A stretch of 64,000 nucleotides of DNA from Brevibacterium moorei (GCF_024580735.1 NZ_JANIJX010000011.1:50876-114875); one strand, 5' to 3'. Numbered from the stretch's first letter, positions 24,085 to 32,897 are shown. Numbers and translations: made by a program. The notes: generated from the letters alone by a model not told the origin.

Positions 24085-25140
24085 GTGCGCACACTTCACG
24101 ATCAGCATCGCATCTCATTCGCCTCCGACAACATCGCAGGAGCCCATCCGGACGTCCTCGCCGCGCTGAGCCTGGCGGCAGGCGGCCATGTGGGCGCCTA
24201 CGGCGAGGACCCCTACACCGCAGAGTTCTCCGCACTGGCGACCCGCCTGTTCGGCGCGGGCACCCATGCCTTCCCCGTGCTCTCCGGCACGGGTGCGAAC
24301 GTCCTGGCCCTGGCCTCGGCGACGCCGCGGTGGGGTGCCGTGGTCGTTCCCGCCGAAGCCCACACCATGACCGACGAGGCCGGTGCGCCCGAGCACGCGG
24401 CGGGCCTCAAACTCATCCCCGTCGATACGGCCGATGGGAAGCTGCACCCGGGTGATATCGCCGCGGCCGCCGCGGACCTGGGCAATCAGCATCACGCCCA
24501 GCCCACCACCATCTCGATTGCCGATGTCACCGAGCGCGGCACTCTGTATACGGCTGACGAGCTCGCCGCGCTGGCCGACGCCGCGCACGCCCACGGGATG
24601 CTGCTGCACCTGGACGGCTCCCGCCTGGCCAATGCGGCCGCCGCCCTCGATGCGTCCCTGTCGGCGTTGACCAGCGAGGTGGGAGTGGATGTGTTGAGCC
24701 TGGGCGCGACGAAGAACGGCGCCTTGTTCGCCGAGGCGGTCGTCGTCCTGCCGGGCGCCCCGGACTGGTTGGCGCGCGCTGTGCTGATGTCGCGCAAGGG
24801 CCACCTGCAGCTGGCCTCGAAACTGCGCTTCGTGTCCGCCCAGCTGCTGGCCATGTACGAAGGCGAGCTGTGGCGGGACAACGCGGCGCACGCGAATGCT
24901 ATGGCCGCGCGCCTGCACACGGGGCTGTCCGGGATTCCGGGCGTGGACTTCGCCTATCCCGTTGAGGCGAATGCGGTGTTCGCGGTTCTCCCCGGCGAAG
25001 TGGAGGCGCTGCGCGAGCGCTTCGACTTCCACGGGGAGGGTACGCACGAATCGCCGGCGCGCCTCATGTGTGCCTTCGACACCCCGGCCGAGGCAGTGGA
25101 TGAGCTGATTGCGGCCGTGCGGGCCGGGCACACTCGCTGA
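24085..25140 (+). CDS. Low-specificity L-threonine aldolase
   Basis: A 351-residue fold-type I PLP enzyme of the threonine aldolase family: FASDNIAGAHPDVLAAL, GAYGEDPYTAEF, PVLSGTGANVLAL, AEAHTMTDEAGAPE, LHLDGSRLANA and the PLP-lysine motif LSLGATKNGALF. It cleaves L-threonine or L-allo-threonine to glycine and acetaldehyde. GTG 24085 is likely leaderless. The gene is divergent from the VOC protein and followed by a very long palindrome. Confidence 0.9.
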   Translation: MRTLHDQHRISFASDNIAGAHPDVLAALSLAAGGHVGAYGEDPYTAEFSALATRLFGAGTHAFPVLSGTGANVLALASATPRWGAVVVPAEAHTMTDEAGAPEHAAGLKLIPVDTADGKLHPGDIAAAAADLGNQHHAQPTTISIADVTERGTLYTADELAALADAAHAHGMLLHLDGSRLANAAAALDASLSALTSEVGVDVLSLGATKNGALFAEAVVVLPGAPDWLARAVLMSRKGHLQLASKLRFVSAQLLAMYEGELWRDNAAHANAMAARLHTGLSGIPGVDFAYPVEANAVFAVLPGEVEALRERFDFHGEGTHESPARLMCAFDTPAEAVDELIAAVRAGHTR

Positions 25141-25150
25141 GCGGGTGAGT

Positions 25151-25212
25151 CATCGAGAGTCCGGTTCGTGCAGATCTGAGCCCTCAGATCTGCACGAACC
25201 GGACTCTCGATG
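25151..25212. terminator. 62-bp perfect palindrome after threonine aldolase
   Basis: A perfect inverted repeat with 30-bp arms (25151-25180 and 25183-25212) and only CC in the centre. It begins 10 bases after the aldolase stop and ends 32 bp before the next start. It can act as a terminator, but the length is far beyond need. No T-tract follows. Confidence 0.7.
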
Positions 25213-25244
25213 CTGGGGCACCACATCGAGTGGGAAACTGAAGC

Positions 25245-26111
25245 ATGGAGCCGAAATCCTTCACCTATGCCGACCGTCGCGGTGTCACGATCCATGCCTA
25301 CCGCTGGGCTGCGCAGGAGCCCCGGGCCGTCGTGCAGATCTCCCATGGGATCGGCGAGCACGCCCTGCGCTATGACGCCTTCGCCCGGGCTCTGGCCGCG
25401 CACGGCTACACGGTCTACGCCGATGACCACCGCGGCCACGGGGCCACCGGCCTGGAGCAATACGCGCAGGACCCCGCGCGCCTGGGCCGCCCCGGTCCCG
25501 GCGGGCTCCTGGCGGCCGAGGACGCGATCTGTCAGCTGACCGGCATCGCCCGCCGTGCTAATCCGGGCCTGCCGGTAATCATGTTCGCGCACTCCTGGGG
25601 ATCGCTGATGGCCCAGCGCATCCTGAACCGGACGCCGCGCATATGGGATGCGCTGGTGTTATCCGGCACCGCCTACCGGACCCTGCGGCATATGGAATCC
25701 GGCGAACTCAATAAGCAGTGGTCTGGGACCCGTGCCGATGGTGCCCCGGCCTCGGGCTTCGAATGGCTCAGCCGTGACCCGGCCGCTGCCCTGGCCTTCG
25801 CAGCCGATCCACTGTGCTTCGATGCGAAGACGCCTAAGCTGCTGGGCACGTTGGACACCCTGCGGCTGCTGGGCAGGCCGCGGGCGGGGCTGGCCACCGA
25901 GGTTCCGATCCTCATCGCCGCCGGCTCCGACGACCCTCTGAGCCGGGGCGACGGGCTGGAACGGCTGGCAGCCGCCTACCGCGCCCGTGGGGTCCGGGAC
26001 GTGGAGCTGCGGATCTACGCCGGGGCCCGCCACGAAATCCTCAACGAGACCAATCGTGCCGAAGTAATCGAGGGCCTGATCGCCTGGATCGATGCATATA
26101 TAAGGCGGTGA
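25245..26111 (+). CDS. Alpha/beta hydrolase, monoacylglycerol-lipase / lysophospholipase type
   Basis: A 288-residue serine hydrolase. The oxyanion segment is ISHGIGEHALRYDAFARAL and YADDHRGHGATGLEQ, both typical of PldB-like lysophospholipases. The nucleophile is Ser117 in AHSWGSLM, a variant of GxSxG with Ala in the first position. The acid is in AGSDDPLSRGD and the catalytic His in GARHEILNETNR. No signal peptide, so it acts in the cytosol or at the membrane face. Likely substrate is a monoacylglycerol or lysophospholipid, not proven. Confidence 0.86.
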   Translation: MEPKSFTYADRRGVTIHAYRWAAQEPRAVVQISHGIGEHALRYDAFARALAAHGYTVYADDHRGHGATGLEQYAQDPARLGRPGPGGLLAAEDAICQLTGIARRANPGLPVIMFAHSWGSLMAQRILNRTPRIWDALVLSGTAYRTLRHMESGELNKQWSGTRADGAPASGFEWLSRDPAAALAFAADPLCFDAKTPKLLGTLDTLRLLGRPRAGLATEVPILIAAGSDDPLSRGDGLERLAAAYRARGVRDVELRIYAGARHEILNETNRAEVIEGLIAWIDAYIRR

Positions 26112-26132
26112 GCGCCCTGCCCGCCCCGCCTG

Positions 26133-26148
26133 AGTGGCCTGCGCCACT
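26133..26148 (+). terminator. Short hairpin after hydrolase gene
   Basis: AGTGGC, four bases, GCCACT, 21 bases after the stop of the hydrolase gene. Weak terminator candidate. Confidence 0.35.
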
Positions 26149-26327
26149 GGTATATAGAACTGTGTTATGGGAACTTTCGTAGCTGGAGAAACCTTGTGTA
26201 ATGTTGGCCCGAACACTGTGTGATCTATGAGGCTCCCTGTGAGCCGGGTGGCTTCCAGGATCCCTTGATCATCGCCCGCCGTATATGCGGGACGCTGACA
26301 CAACGCCCCGAAGACAAGGAAGACGCC

Positions 26328-27920
26328 ATGAGCACAGCCGTGCCCAAATCACCGAAGCCGCCCAAGGCACCCAAGTCGGACAAGATCCTCAACTGGATCG
26401 AACGCGTGGGCAATAAACTGCCCGAACCGTTCATGCTGTTCCTCATCCTGTTCGCGGTTACTGCTCTGGTCACCACCTTCATGGCCATGGGCAATGTCGA
26501 GGTCACGGTGCCCGGCACCGACAAGCCCACCGTCATCAAGGGCCTGCTGACCGGTGAGGGCCTGTCCTGGCTGACGCAGAACATCGGCGAGAACTATGTG
26601 GGCTTCCCGCCCCTGAAGACGGTGCTGCCGATCCTGCTGGCGATCGGCATCGCCCTGCACTCGGGCATGTTGGCCGCCCTGATGCGTTCGATGTTCGGCG
26701 CTGCCCCGCGCTGGCTGCTGCCCTACGTCGTGGGCATCGTCGGCGTGTTCTCCTCGATCATGGCCGACACCTCGAACATCGTCATCCCGCCGCTGGCGGC
26801 CCTGGTGTTCAAGGCCGCAGGGCGCCACCCGGTGGCCGGTCTGCTGGGCGGCTTCGCCGCGGCCGGTGCCGGTTACTCCACGAACTTCGTGCCGACCAGC
26901 CTGGACGCCCTGTTCGCCGGCATCACCACCTCGGTCATGGGCACCCTGCCGGGTACCGACTTCGCCCCGGTCAACCCCGTGTCGAACTGGTTCTTCAACA
27001 TAGTCGCCTCGATCATCCTGGGTCTGCTGGCCGGTCTGCTGATCGACAAGATCATCGAACCACGCATCGTGCGCCTGGGCGTGAGCCGCGATGAGATGGA
27101 CCCCGATGGCAATGTCAGCACCGAAGACGACGCTGAGACCATGAACGCCAAGCTGGAGCCCAAGGAGAAGAAGGGGCTGTTTTACGCCGGCCTGGTCACC
27201 GTGGTCGTCGCTGCGGTCGTGCTGTGGGCTGTTCTCATCCCGAACTCCCCGTGGCGCAATGAGGGCGGCGGCTTCCTGCCGAAGTCCCCGCTGCTGGATT
27301 CGATCGTCTTCCTGGTCTTCCTGTTCTTCATCGTGCCCGGCCTGGTTTACGGCTGGACCGTCGGGAAGATCCGCAATATCAACGATGCGACGAAGATGAT
27401 GGGCGAATCCATCAAGGAGATGCTGGGCTTCCTGATCCTGGCCTTCATCCTGGGCCAGTTCATCGCCCTGTTCAACTGGTCGGGCATCGGTGCCTGGATC
27501 GCCGTGACCGGCGCGAACTTCCTCGAGAGCATTCACCTGACCGGCTTCGCCGCCATCGTGGGCTTCATCCTGCTGGCCAGCGTGCTCAACCTGTTCATCA
27601 CGTCTGGCTCGTCCATGTGGTCGATCATGGCCGCGGTGTTCGTGCCCCTGTTCGCGCTGATCGGCTACGAGCCGGCCTTCACCCAGGCGGCCTTCCGCGT
27701 GGGCGACTCCGCGACCCAGGTGATGACGCCCATGAACCCCTACATGGTGGTCCTGCTGGGCATGCTGCGCCGCTATGAGCCCAGCGCCGGCCTGGGCACC
27801 CTGATGGCGCGCATGCTGCCGTTCACGATCGTGTTCTGGATCGTCTGGCTGATCCTGTTGGCCATCTGGTTCTTCGCGGATCTGCCCCTGGGACCGGGCA
27901 ACGGCATCTTCCTGGGCTGA
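26328..27920 (+). CDS. AbgT-family transporter
   Basis: A 530-residue membrane protein of the AbgT family: LNWIERVGNKLPEPFMLFLILF at the N-terminus, GSTLHSGML-like ALHSGMLAALMRSMFGAAP, IMADTSNIVIPPLAALVF, AGAGYSTNFVPTSLDALFAGIT and the C-terminal TSGSSMWSIMAAVFVPLF and QVMTPMNPYMVVLLG. Members take up p-aminobenzoyl-glutamate or export sulfonamides using a proton gradient. ATG 26328 has AAGGAAG five bases upstream. The 216-base stretch before it contains hairpins and may be a long leader. No abgAB amidohydrolase adjoins it; the nearest M20 gene is at 7874. Confidence 0.9.
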   Translation: MSTAVPKSPKPPKAPKSDKILNWIERVGNKLPEPFMLFLILFAVTALVTTFMAMGNVEVTVPGTDKPTVIKGLLTGEGLSWLTQNIGENYVGFPPLKTVLPILLAIGIALHSGMLAALMRSMFGAAPRWLLPYVVGIVGVFSSIMADTSNIVIPPLAALVFKAAGRHPVAGLLGGFAAAGAGYSTNFVPTSLDALFAGITTSVMGTLPGTDFAPVNPVSNWFFNIVASIILGLLAGLLIDKIIEPRIVRLGVSRDEMDPDGNVSTEDDAETMNAKLEPKEKKGLFYAGLVTVVVAAVVLWAVLIPNSPWRNEGGGFLPKSPLLDSIVFLVFLFFIVPGLVYGWTVGKIRNINDATKMMGESIKEMLGFLILAFILGQFIALFNWSGIGAWIAVTGANFLESIHLTGFAAIVGFILLASVLNLFITSGSSMWSIMAAVFVPLFALIGYEPAFTQAAFRVGDSATQVMTPMNPYMVVLLGMLRRYEPSAGLGTLMARMLPFTIVFWIVWLILLAIWFFADLPLGPGNGIFLG

Positions 27921-27947
27921 TCGCCCGGCCCGGCCGGACTTCGGACG

Positions 27948-28763
27948 CTAACCTGCCCCGATGACGTCAACGCCGACTGCCTCGAACGAGGCGGTGGCGG
28001 GGTCGTCATCGGGGCAGTCCGTTATCAGGGTCCACCCCACGGGCAGGTGGGCCCAGGCCGGGATGCCAGCGGAGCGGAACTTCGAACGGTCGGCCAGTAC
28101 CACAGTGCGACCCGAACGCCTGGCCACGTACTCCTTGATATAGGCCTCCTCCAGGGTCGGCTCGCCCAATCCGGCCTGCGCGTCGACTCCGTCGCAGCCC
28201 AGAAAGCACAGGTCGAACCTGAAGCGCGAGAGCCCGTCGACCGCCAGCGGGCCGACCGTGCCGTGGGAGCCCGTGGTCAGGGTCCCGCCGATGACCTCGA
28301 CGGTGACCTGGGGGATCGTGCTCAACAGCAGTGCCGTCTCCAACCCGCGCGTGACCACGGTGATCCCCGTGGGGGCGCCGTCGTGCAGATCCGCCTGTTC
28401 GGACAGCGCATCGATCAGCGCCAGGGTGGTGGACCCCGCGTCCACGAAGACCGTCGCCCCCTGATGGATCAGCGCAGCCGCCACGCGACCGATTCCGTTC
28501 TTCGACTCCGTATTCGTCGCCACCCGCTCCGCCAGGGAACGCTCGGTGAAGGGCACTGCGGTGATCGCCCCGCCGTAGGTCCGGGCCAGATCGCCGGATG
28601 CGGCCAGAGCCGCCAGATCCCGCCTGATCGTCGATTCGGAGACGTGCAGGACCTGGGCCAGTCGGTCGACTCGGGTGGTGCCGGTACCCACCAGGCGAAC
28701 CAGGTCCTGTCTGCGCAGCCGGGTGCCCTGGTGGGTTCCGCGCGGGGAATCCGCTGATGTCAC
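27948..28763 (-). CDS. DeoR/GlpR-family repressor of the threonate operon
   Basis: A 271-residue regulator with an N-terminal DeoR-type helix-turn-helix (RRQDLVRLVGTGTTRVDRLAQVLHVSESTIRRDLAALAA) and a C-terminal sugar-phosphate sensor domain (ATVFVDAGSTTLALI, FDLCFLGCDGVDAQAGLGEPTLEEAYIK, VLADRSKF). It begins with GTG overlapping the stop of the PdxA2 gene by four bases (GTGA), so it is the last gene of the operon it probably controls. The effector would be a phosphorylated intermediate such as 4-phospho-threonate or DHAP (inference from the family). Confidence 0.88.
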   Translation of the reverse strand: MTSADSPRGTHQGTRLRRQDLVRLVGTGTTRVDRLAQVLHVSESTIRRDLAALAASGDLARTYGGAITAVPFTERSLAERVATNTESKNGIGRVAAALIHQGATVFVDAGSTTLALIDALSEQADLHDGAPTGITVVTRGLETALLLSTIPQVTVEVIGGTLTTGSHGTVGPLAVDGLSRFRFDLCFLGCDGVDAQAGLGEPTLEEAYIKEYVARRSGRTVVLADRSKFRSAGIPAWAHLPVGWTLITDCPDDDPATASFEAVGVDVIGAG

Positions 28764-29818
28764 CGGGGCAGGTACTCCGCCCGGATCCGATCGGCGAAGG
28801 GTGCGTAATTCAGCGCAGCACGGTAGGCCGAGCGCATGGTGCCGGCATCGGCGATCCCCTGCCCGGCGATGTCGAAGGCGGTGCCATGGTCCACACTGGT
28901 GCGCAGGATCGGCAGACCAACCGTGACGCTGATCGTGCCGTCGAAGTCGAAGGTCTTCGCCGCGATATGGCCCTGATCGTGGTACTGCGAGAGCACCCCG
29001 TCGTAACGGCCCTGCAGCGCCTGGTGGAACACCGAGTCCGATGGAATGGGACCGGCGACCTCGAGGCCCTCGGCATTCACCCGTTCCACCGCCGGGCGCA
29101 GGATCTCGATCTCCTCGGTGCCGAAGTGACCGTTCTCCCCGCCATGGGGGTTGATTGCGGCGGTGGCCAGCCGCGGCCGATCGATCCCGTAGACCTGCAG
29201 CGCGCGGTGGGCGCGGCGGATCGAATCGGCCTGGTTGTCCACGTCGATGCTATTGAGTGCATTGCGCAGGGACATGTGCCGGGTGGCGAAGAAGATATGC
29301 GCATGGTGGCCGGGCTTGAGCGAGCGTTCGACGACGAACATCGTGTCCTGCTTGCTCACACCCGTCAGGGCTCCCAACATCTCCGTGTGGCCCAGGTGTT
29401 CGGAGCCGGCGGCCCAGATGGCCTCCTTGTTGATCGGCCCCGTCACGATACCGGCCACCCGTTGGTCCATGGCGGCCCGCGTGGCGACCTCGATCGCGGC
29501 CACTGCGGCCCGGCCGGCGCGCGCGTCGACGGTGCCCCATTCGGGCAGGTCATCGCCGAGCACGCCGGTGTCGTAGACGTCGATGACCCCGGCACCGGCC
29601 TTCGGCACGTCCCAGGAGTCGACGGTGCGGACCTCGACGTCCAGGCCCAGGGCGGTCACGGCCCGGCGCATCGCGGCGGCGTCCGCGACGGCGATGCCGT
29701 GCTGCGAGTCGTCCGCGGCGTATTCGGCGAGGACCTGGGCGGTGATCTCCGGCCCGATGCCGTTCGGATCTCCGGGGGTCAGGGCGAGGATGGGTGCTGT
29801 CACGGTGGTTCCCTTCAT
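28760..29818 (-). CDS. pdxA2: PdxA2-type 4-phospho-D-threonate 3-dehydrogenase
   Basis: A 352-residue PdxA-family dehydrogenase with LALTPGDPNGIGPEI, ITGPINKEAI, LGHTEMLGAL, metal and substrate motifs in GVLSQYHDQGHIAAK and TSVDHGTAFDIAGQG. Next to a DUF1537 kinase this is the PdxA2 subgroup, which oxidises 4-phospho-threonate or -erythronate and decarboxylates it to DHAP, rather than the vitamin B6 enzyme. ATG 29818 overlaps the kinase stop (ATGA). GTG 29803, six bases after AAGGGA, is an equally possible start. Confidence 0.87.
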   Translation of the reverse strand: MKGTTVTAPILALTPGDPNGIGPEITAQVLAEYAADDSQHGIAVADAAAMRRAVTALGLDVEVRTVDSWDVPKAGAGVIDVYDTGVLGDDLPEWGTVDARAGRAAVAAIEVATRAAMDQRVAGIVTGPINKEAIWAAGSEHLGHTEMLGALTGVSKQDTMFVVERSLKPGHHAHIFFATRHMSLRNALNSIDVDNQADSIRRAHRALQVYGIDRPRLATAAINPHGGENGHFGTEEIEILRPAVERVNAEGLEVAGPIPSDSVFHQALQGRYDGVLSQYHDQGHIAAKTFDFDGTISVTVGLPILRTSVDHGTAFDIAGQGIADAGTMRSAYRAALNYAPFADRIRAEYLPR

Positions 29819-31161
29819 CGGTGTGTGTTCAAAGAATAGAGGGCATCGATGCACATGCCCGCGGCGGACTCATCGCCCACCAGCCCTCCCTTGGTGACGA
29901 TCGGCAGGCCGGCGTGCGGCCCGCCCACGATCCGTCCGGCCGTGGCCAGGGGCAGGACCTCGAAGTCCACGGCGATCCCGGCGGCGTCGAGTGCGCCGAG
30001 CACGGCTGTGGTCACGTCTCCTCCGGTGGTGTAGAGGCCGATGGAGTCCTGTGCCCGCGCCAGGACCTGCGCGGTCACCGCGCCAAGGGATTCGGTCAGC
30101 GCGTCGGAGGCCCGTGGGTCCAGGCCTTCGAGCAGATCGGATTCCTCGAGCACGGTGGCCAGTAGGAGGACCTCCGGGCGGGCCCGCCAGGCCTCGAACA
30201 CGGCCGAGGCGGTGGCCGCCACGTCGATCCGCGGGTCTTCGGCCGGCCGGTCGGGCAGGTAGACCGGCCGCAGCACGGCGGTCGAGCGATGTTCTCTCAG
30301 CCGGGCCAGCTGGGTGCGGGTGAGGTCGGTGGCGGACCCGGAAACGGCCAGGACCGTGCCCGAGGTCCGCAGCAGTCCCAGCGCCTGGGCCAGTGCCCGG
30401 GTGCCGGGTCCAGGGTCGATGCCGACGAACAGGGCATCGGGGGCGGCCGCCACGGCGGCGCGGGCAACGGCCAGCAGATCTGCATCGGTGCGTGCATCGG
30501 CGACGATGAAATCGGGTCGCGCGTCTTCTCGCGAACCAGGGCCCACGAGCTCGTGTAGCCGGGCGTCCAGGGCCTCGGGCCCAGCATCGATATCGTCCAC
30601 GTCGACGTGGACGATACGAGGTTCATGACCCAGCACTTCGGCCGCGCCGGAACGCAGGGCCGTCGCCACGGAGGAATCTGTGATGGGGGAGCGGACGTCG
30701 TGGGCCAGCTCGGTGTCCTCCAGCGGAATGCCGCCCATGGTCTGCAGGCCGTGGACGGTCTGCCGGTCGGCACCCGGGAAGGCCGGCATGCACAGGCCGA
30801 TCACCGGCCGCCGGGTCGTGGATTCCCCGTCGGCCCCGGCCGTGAGCAGCCGCCGGGCGGTCGCCATGACCGCCGCGGCCTCGGCGCCCAGATTACCGCG
30901 CAGGGTCGAATCGCAGCGCGAGGACAACAGCCGGGCCGGCCAACCGGCCTCGACCACGGCCGAGGTCGCGGCGGCTGCCGCGGCCGGTGACAGGTGGCGG
31001 GAGTCGGTGGTCACGGAGACCACCCGGTAGTCGGCGGCGAAATCGGAGATCCGCCCGGGGTCCACCGTGGCGTGCAGGGTCACGGCTCCCAGCCGGCGCA
31101 GGCCCACTGCCGCGGCATTGGCCCCGGTCAGATCGTCTGCTGCGATGAGAACGTCCGTCAT
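29815..31161 (-). CDS. dtnK: Four-carbon acid-sugar kinase (DUF1537), probable D-threonate kinase
   Basis: A 448-residue two-domain kinase. The N-terminal SBD motif VLIAADDLTGANAAAVGLRRLG and the segment SSRCDSTLRGNLGAE are hallmarks of the DUF1537 family; the C-terminal nucleotide domain has IGLYTTGGDVTTAVLGAL and TKGGLVGDESAAG. Characterised members phosphorylate D-threonate, L-threonate, D-erythronate or 3-oxo-tetronates at C4. The operon lacks LtnD/OtnD-type dehydrogenase and OtnC/OtnI, which the other acids need, so D-threonate is the simplest substrate. It starts one base after the GntP stop. Confidence 0.86.
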   Translation of the reverse strand: MTDVLIAADDLTGANAAAVGLRRLGAVTLHATVDPGRISDFAADYRVVSVTTDSRHLSPAAAAAATSAVVEAGWPARLLSSRCDSTLRGNLGAEAAAVMATARRLLTAGADGESTTRRPVIGLCMPAFPGADRQTVHGLQTMGGIPLEDTELAHDVRSPITDSSVATALRSGAAEVLGHEPRIVHVDVDDIDAGPEALDARLHELVGPGSREDARPDFIVADARTDADLLAVARAAVAAAPDALFVGIDPGPGTRALAQALGLLRTSGTVLAVSGSATDLTRTQLARLREHRSTAVLRPVYLPDRPAEDPRIDVAATASAVFEAWRARPEVLLLATVLEESDLLEGLDPRASDALTESLGAVTAQVLARAQDSIGLYTTGGDVTTAVLGALDAAGIAVDFEVLPLATAGRIVGGPHAGLPIVTKGGLVGDESAAGMCIDALYSLNTHR

Positions 31162-31162
31162 A

Positions 31163-32686
31163 TCAACCCACCAGCAGGTTCGCCACGATGAGCAATGGGA
31201 TGGAGGCGGCCCACACGCAGGTGGTGATGCCCGACCAGCCCTTCATCGCGTCGATCCCGTCCAGCCCGGTGAAACGGGTCACGACCCAGAAATACGAGTC
31301 GTTGAAATAGCTGAAGACCATCGAGCCGCAGACGCAGGCCATTGCGGCGATCAGCGGGGAGACGCCCAGGGTACCGACCAGTGGTGCCGTGACGGAGGCC
31401 GCAGTGATCATCGCGACGGTGCCGGAGCCCTGCGCCACACGGACCACCGTGGCGATGATGAACGGCACCAGGAAGGCCGGCAGTGGGGTGGAGGCAACCG
31501 CCTGGGCCAGCGCATCGCCGACCCCGGAATCGCGCAGCACCTGGCCCAGGCCGCCGCCGGCGCCGGTGATGAGCAGGATCAGGCCGGCGCTCGCGGCGCC
31601 CTCGGACAGCCAACCGTGGACCTTGGTGCGCGGGGTCCAGCGGGGCAGTAGAACGTAGACGGCCAGGATCATGCCGATGATGAGTGCGACCACCGGATCG
31701 CCCAGGAACGTGAAGGGCTGGACCCAGGCGCTGGGGGTGTAGTCGTCGCCGGACAGGGCGTTCTGCTGGGACTTGTCGATTGCGGCGGTGACCGTGTTGA
31801 CGACGATGAGCAGCAGGGGCACGAACAGTGGCAGCGCGCCCAGCCATGCATTGGTCTTGTGTGGTTTCTTACCGGCCGGCGTCGTGCCCAGGAATTGCTC
31901 GGGATCGTAGGTGACGACCGCTGCGGTGGCATCGCCGTCGCCGGTCGCCGGGGTCGAGGTCCCGGCCGTCTTGCGCGACTTGGTCGACTTGCCGGAACGC
32001 ACCACGTGGGCGTCGATCGTCTGGGCGTAGTCGGGGCCGTAGACGTCGAGTGCGACCTCCTTGTTCAGGCGCGGTTCCAGCTTGGGGCCGATGAACTTCG
32101 CATAGGACACCACCACGGGCAGCAGGATCACCGTGAAGATGAGGCCGGTCAGGATCAGCGATCCCAGGTCGGTGCCCAGGAGGCCGGCCACGGCCAGCGG
32201 GCCCGGAGTGGGCGGGACCATGTGGTGGGTCAGCGTCATGCCACAGCCCAGCGCCAGGGCCAGGGTGACGTAGCCGCCGCGCTTGACGCGGGCGATCGAG
32301 CGAGCCAGTGGGTTCATGATGACGAAGCCGGAGTCGCAGAACACCGGGATCGACACCAGGGAGCCCACGGTGCCCATGGCCCAGGGCTCACGGCCCTTTC
32401 CGAAGGCCTTGAGGAAGGCGCGGGCCAGGGCATCCGCGCCGCCGGAGACCTCGAGGATCTTGCCGATCCCCACGCCCAGGCCGATCACGATGCCGGTGCT
32501 GGCCAGAGTGGATCCGAAACCGGAGGTGATCGACTTGATCAGCTCGACGACGGGCTGGCCGGCCACCACGCCTGTGACCATGGCCGCGATCAGCAGGGCG
32601 ACGAATGCGTCCAGCCGGGTGCGCAGGACCAGGATCACGATCGTGGCGATGCCGAGCACCAGTGCTATCAGCAACTGCACGTCCAT
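31163..32686 (-). CDS. GntP-family permease, probable acid-sugar importer
   Basis: A 507-residue membrane protein of the gluconate:proton symporter family. Visible are VELIKSITSGFGSTLASTGIVIGLGVGIGKILEVSGGA near residue 50, HHMVPPTPGPLAVAGLLGTDLGSLI, and the C-terminal GVSPLIAAMACVCGSMVFSYFNDSYFWVV. A hydrophilic loop of about 80 residues (AQTIDAHVVRS through GTTPAGKK) splits the halves. First gene of the operon; ATG has TAGGAG five bases upstream. It would bring in the four-carbon sugar acid used by the kinase and PdxA2. Confidence 0.9.
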   Translation of the reverse strand: MDVQLLIALVLGIATIVILVLRTRLDAFVALLIAAMVTGVVAGQPVVELIKSITSGFGSTLASTGIVIGLGVGIGKILEVSGGADALARAFLKAFGKGREPWAMGTVGSLVSIPVFCDSGFVIMNPLARSIARVKRGGYVTLALALGCGMTLTHHMVPPTPGPLAVAGLLGTDLGSLILTGLIFTVILLPVVVSYAKFIGPKLEPRLNKEVALDVYGPDYAQTIDAHVVRSGKSTKSRKTAGTSTPATGDGDATAAVVTYDPEQFLGTTPAGKKPHKTNAWLGALPLFVPLLLIVVNTVTAAIDKSQQNALSGDDYTPSAWVQPFTFLGDPVVALIIGMILAVYVLLPRWTPRTKVHGWLSEGAASAGLILLITGAGGGLGQVLRDSGVGDALAQAVASTPLPAFLVPFIIATVVRVAQGSGTVAMITAASVTAPLVGTLGVSPLIAAMACVCGSMVFSYFNDSYFWVVTRFTGLDGIDAMKGWSGITTCVWAASIPLLIVANLLVG

Positions 32687-32725
32687 GGGGACTCCTATAC
32701 GGGTCGGTGATTCTTCAACAGGGGA

Positions 32726-32740
32726 TGCGCATAATGCGCA
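32726..32740 (-). promoter_or_regulatory. Operator candidate 1 of threonate operon
   Basis: TGCGCATAATGCGCA, a palindrome with one mismatched centre base. On the minus strand it begins about 12 bases after a TATAGT -10 box (32757-32752), a classic repressor position for the DeoR protein of this operon. Confidence 0.5.
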
Positions 32741-32758
32741 GTCTGCGAAGAACTATAG

Positions 32759-32771
32759 GCGCGAGTCGCGC
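32759..32771 (-). promoter_or_regulatory. Operator candidate 2 of threonate operon
   Basis: GCGCGA-g-TCGCGC, a 13-bp palindrome placed just upstream of the TATAGT -10 box, so it would overlap the promoter spacer. It shares the alternating GCG pattern with the site at 32726. Confidence 0.45.
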
Positions 32772-32897
32772 ATTAATACCCCGTAAACACCCGAATGAGC
32801 CATAGATCTCGCCTTATTTGCGTGATTTGCGCAGTAGTGTCATCGCCCGGTGGTCCCGGTTCCCGCGGTTGCGCACCGTGCGCAACCCCGTCGCCGC

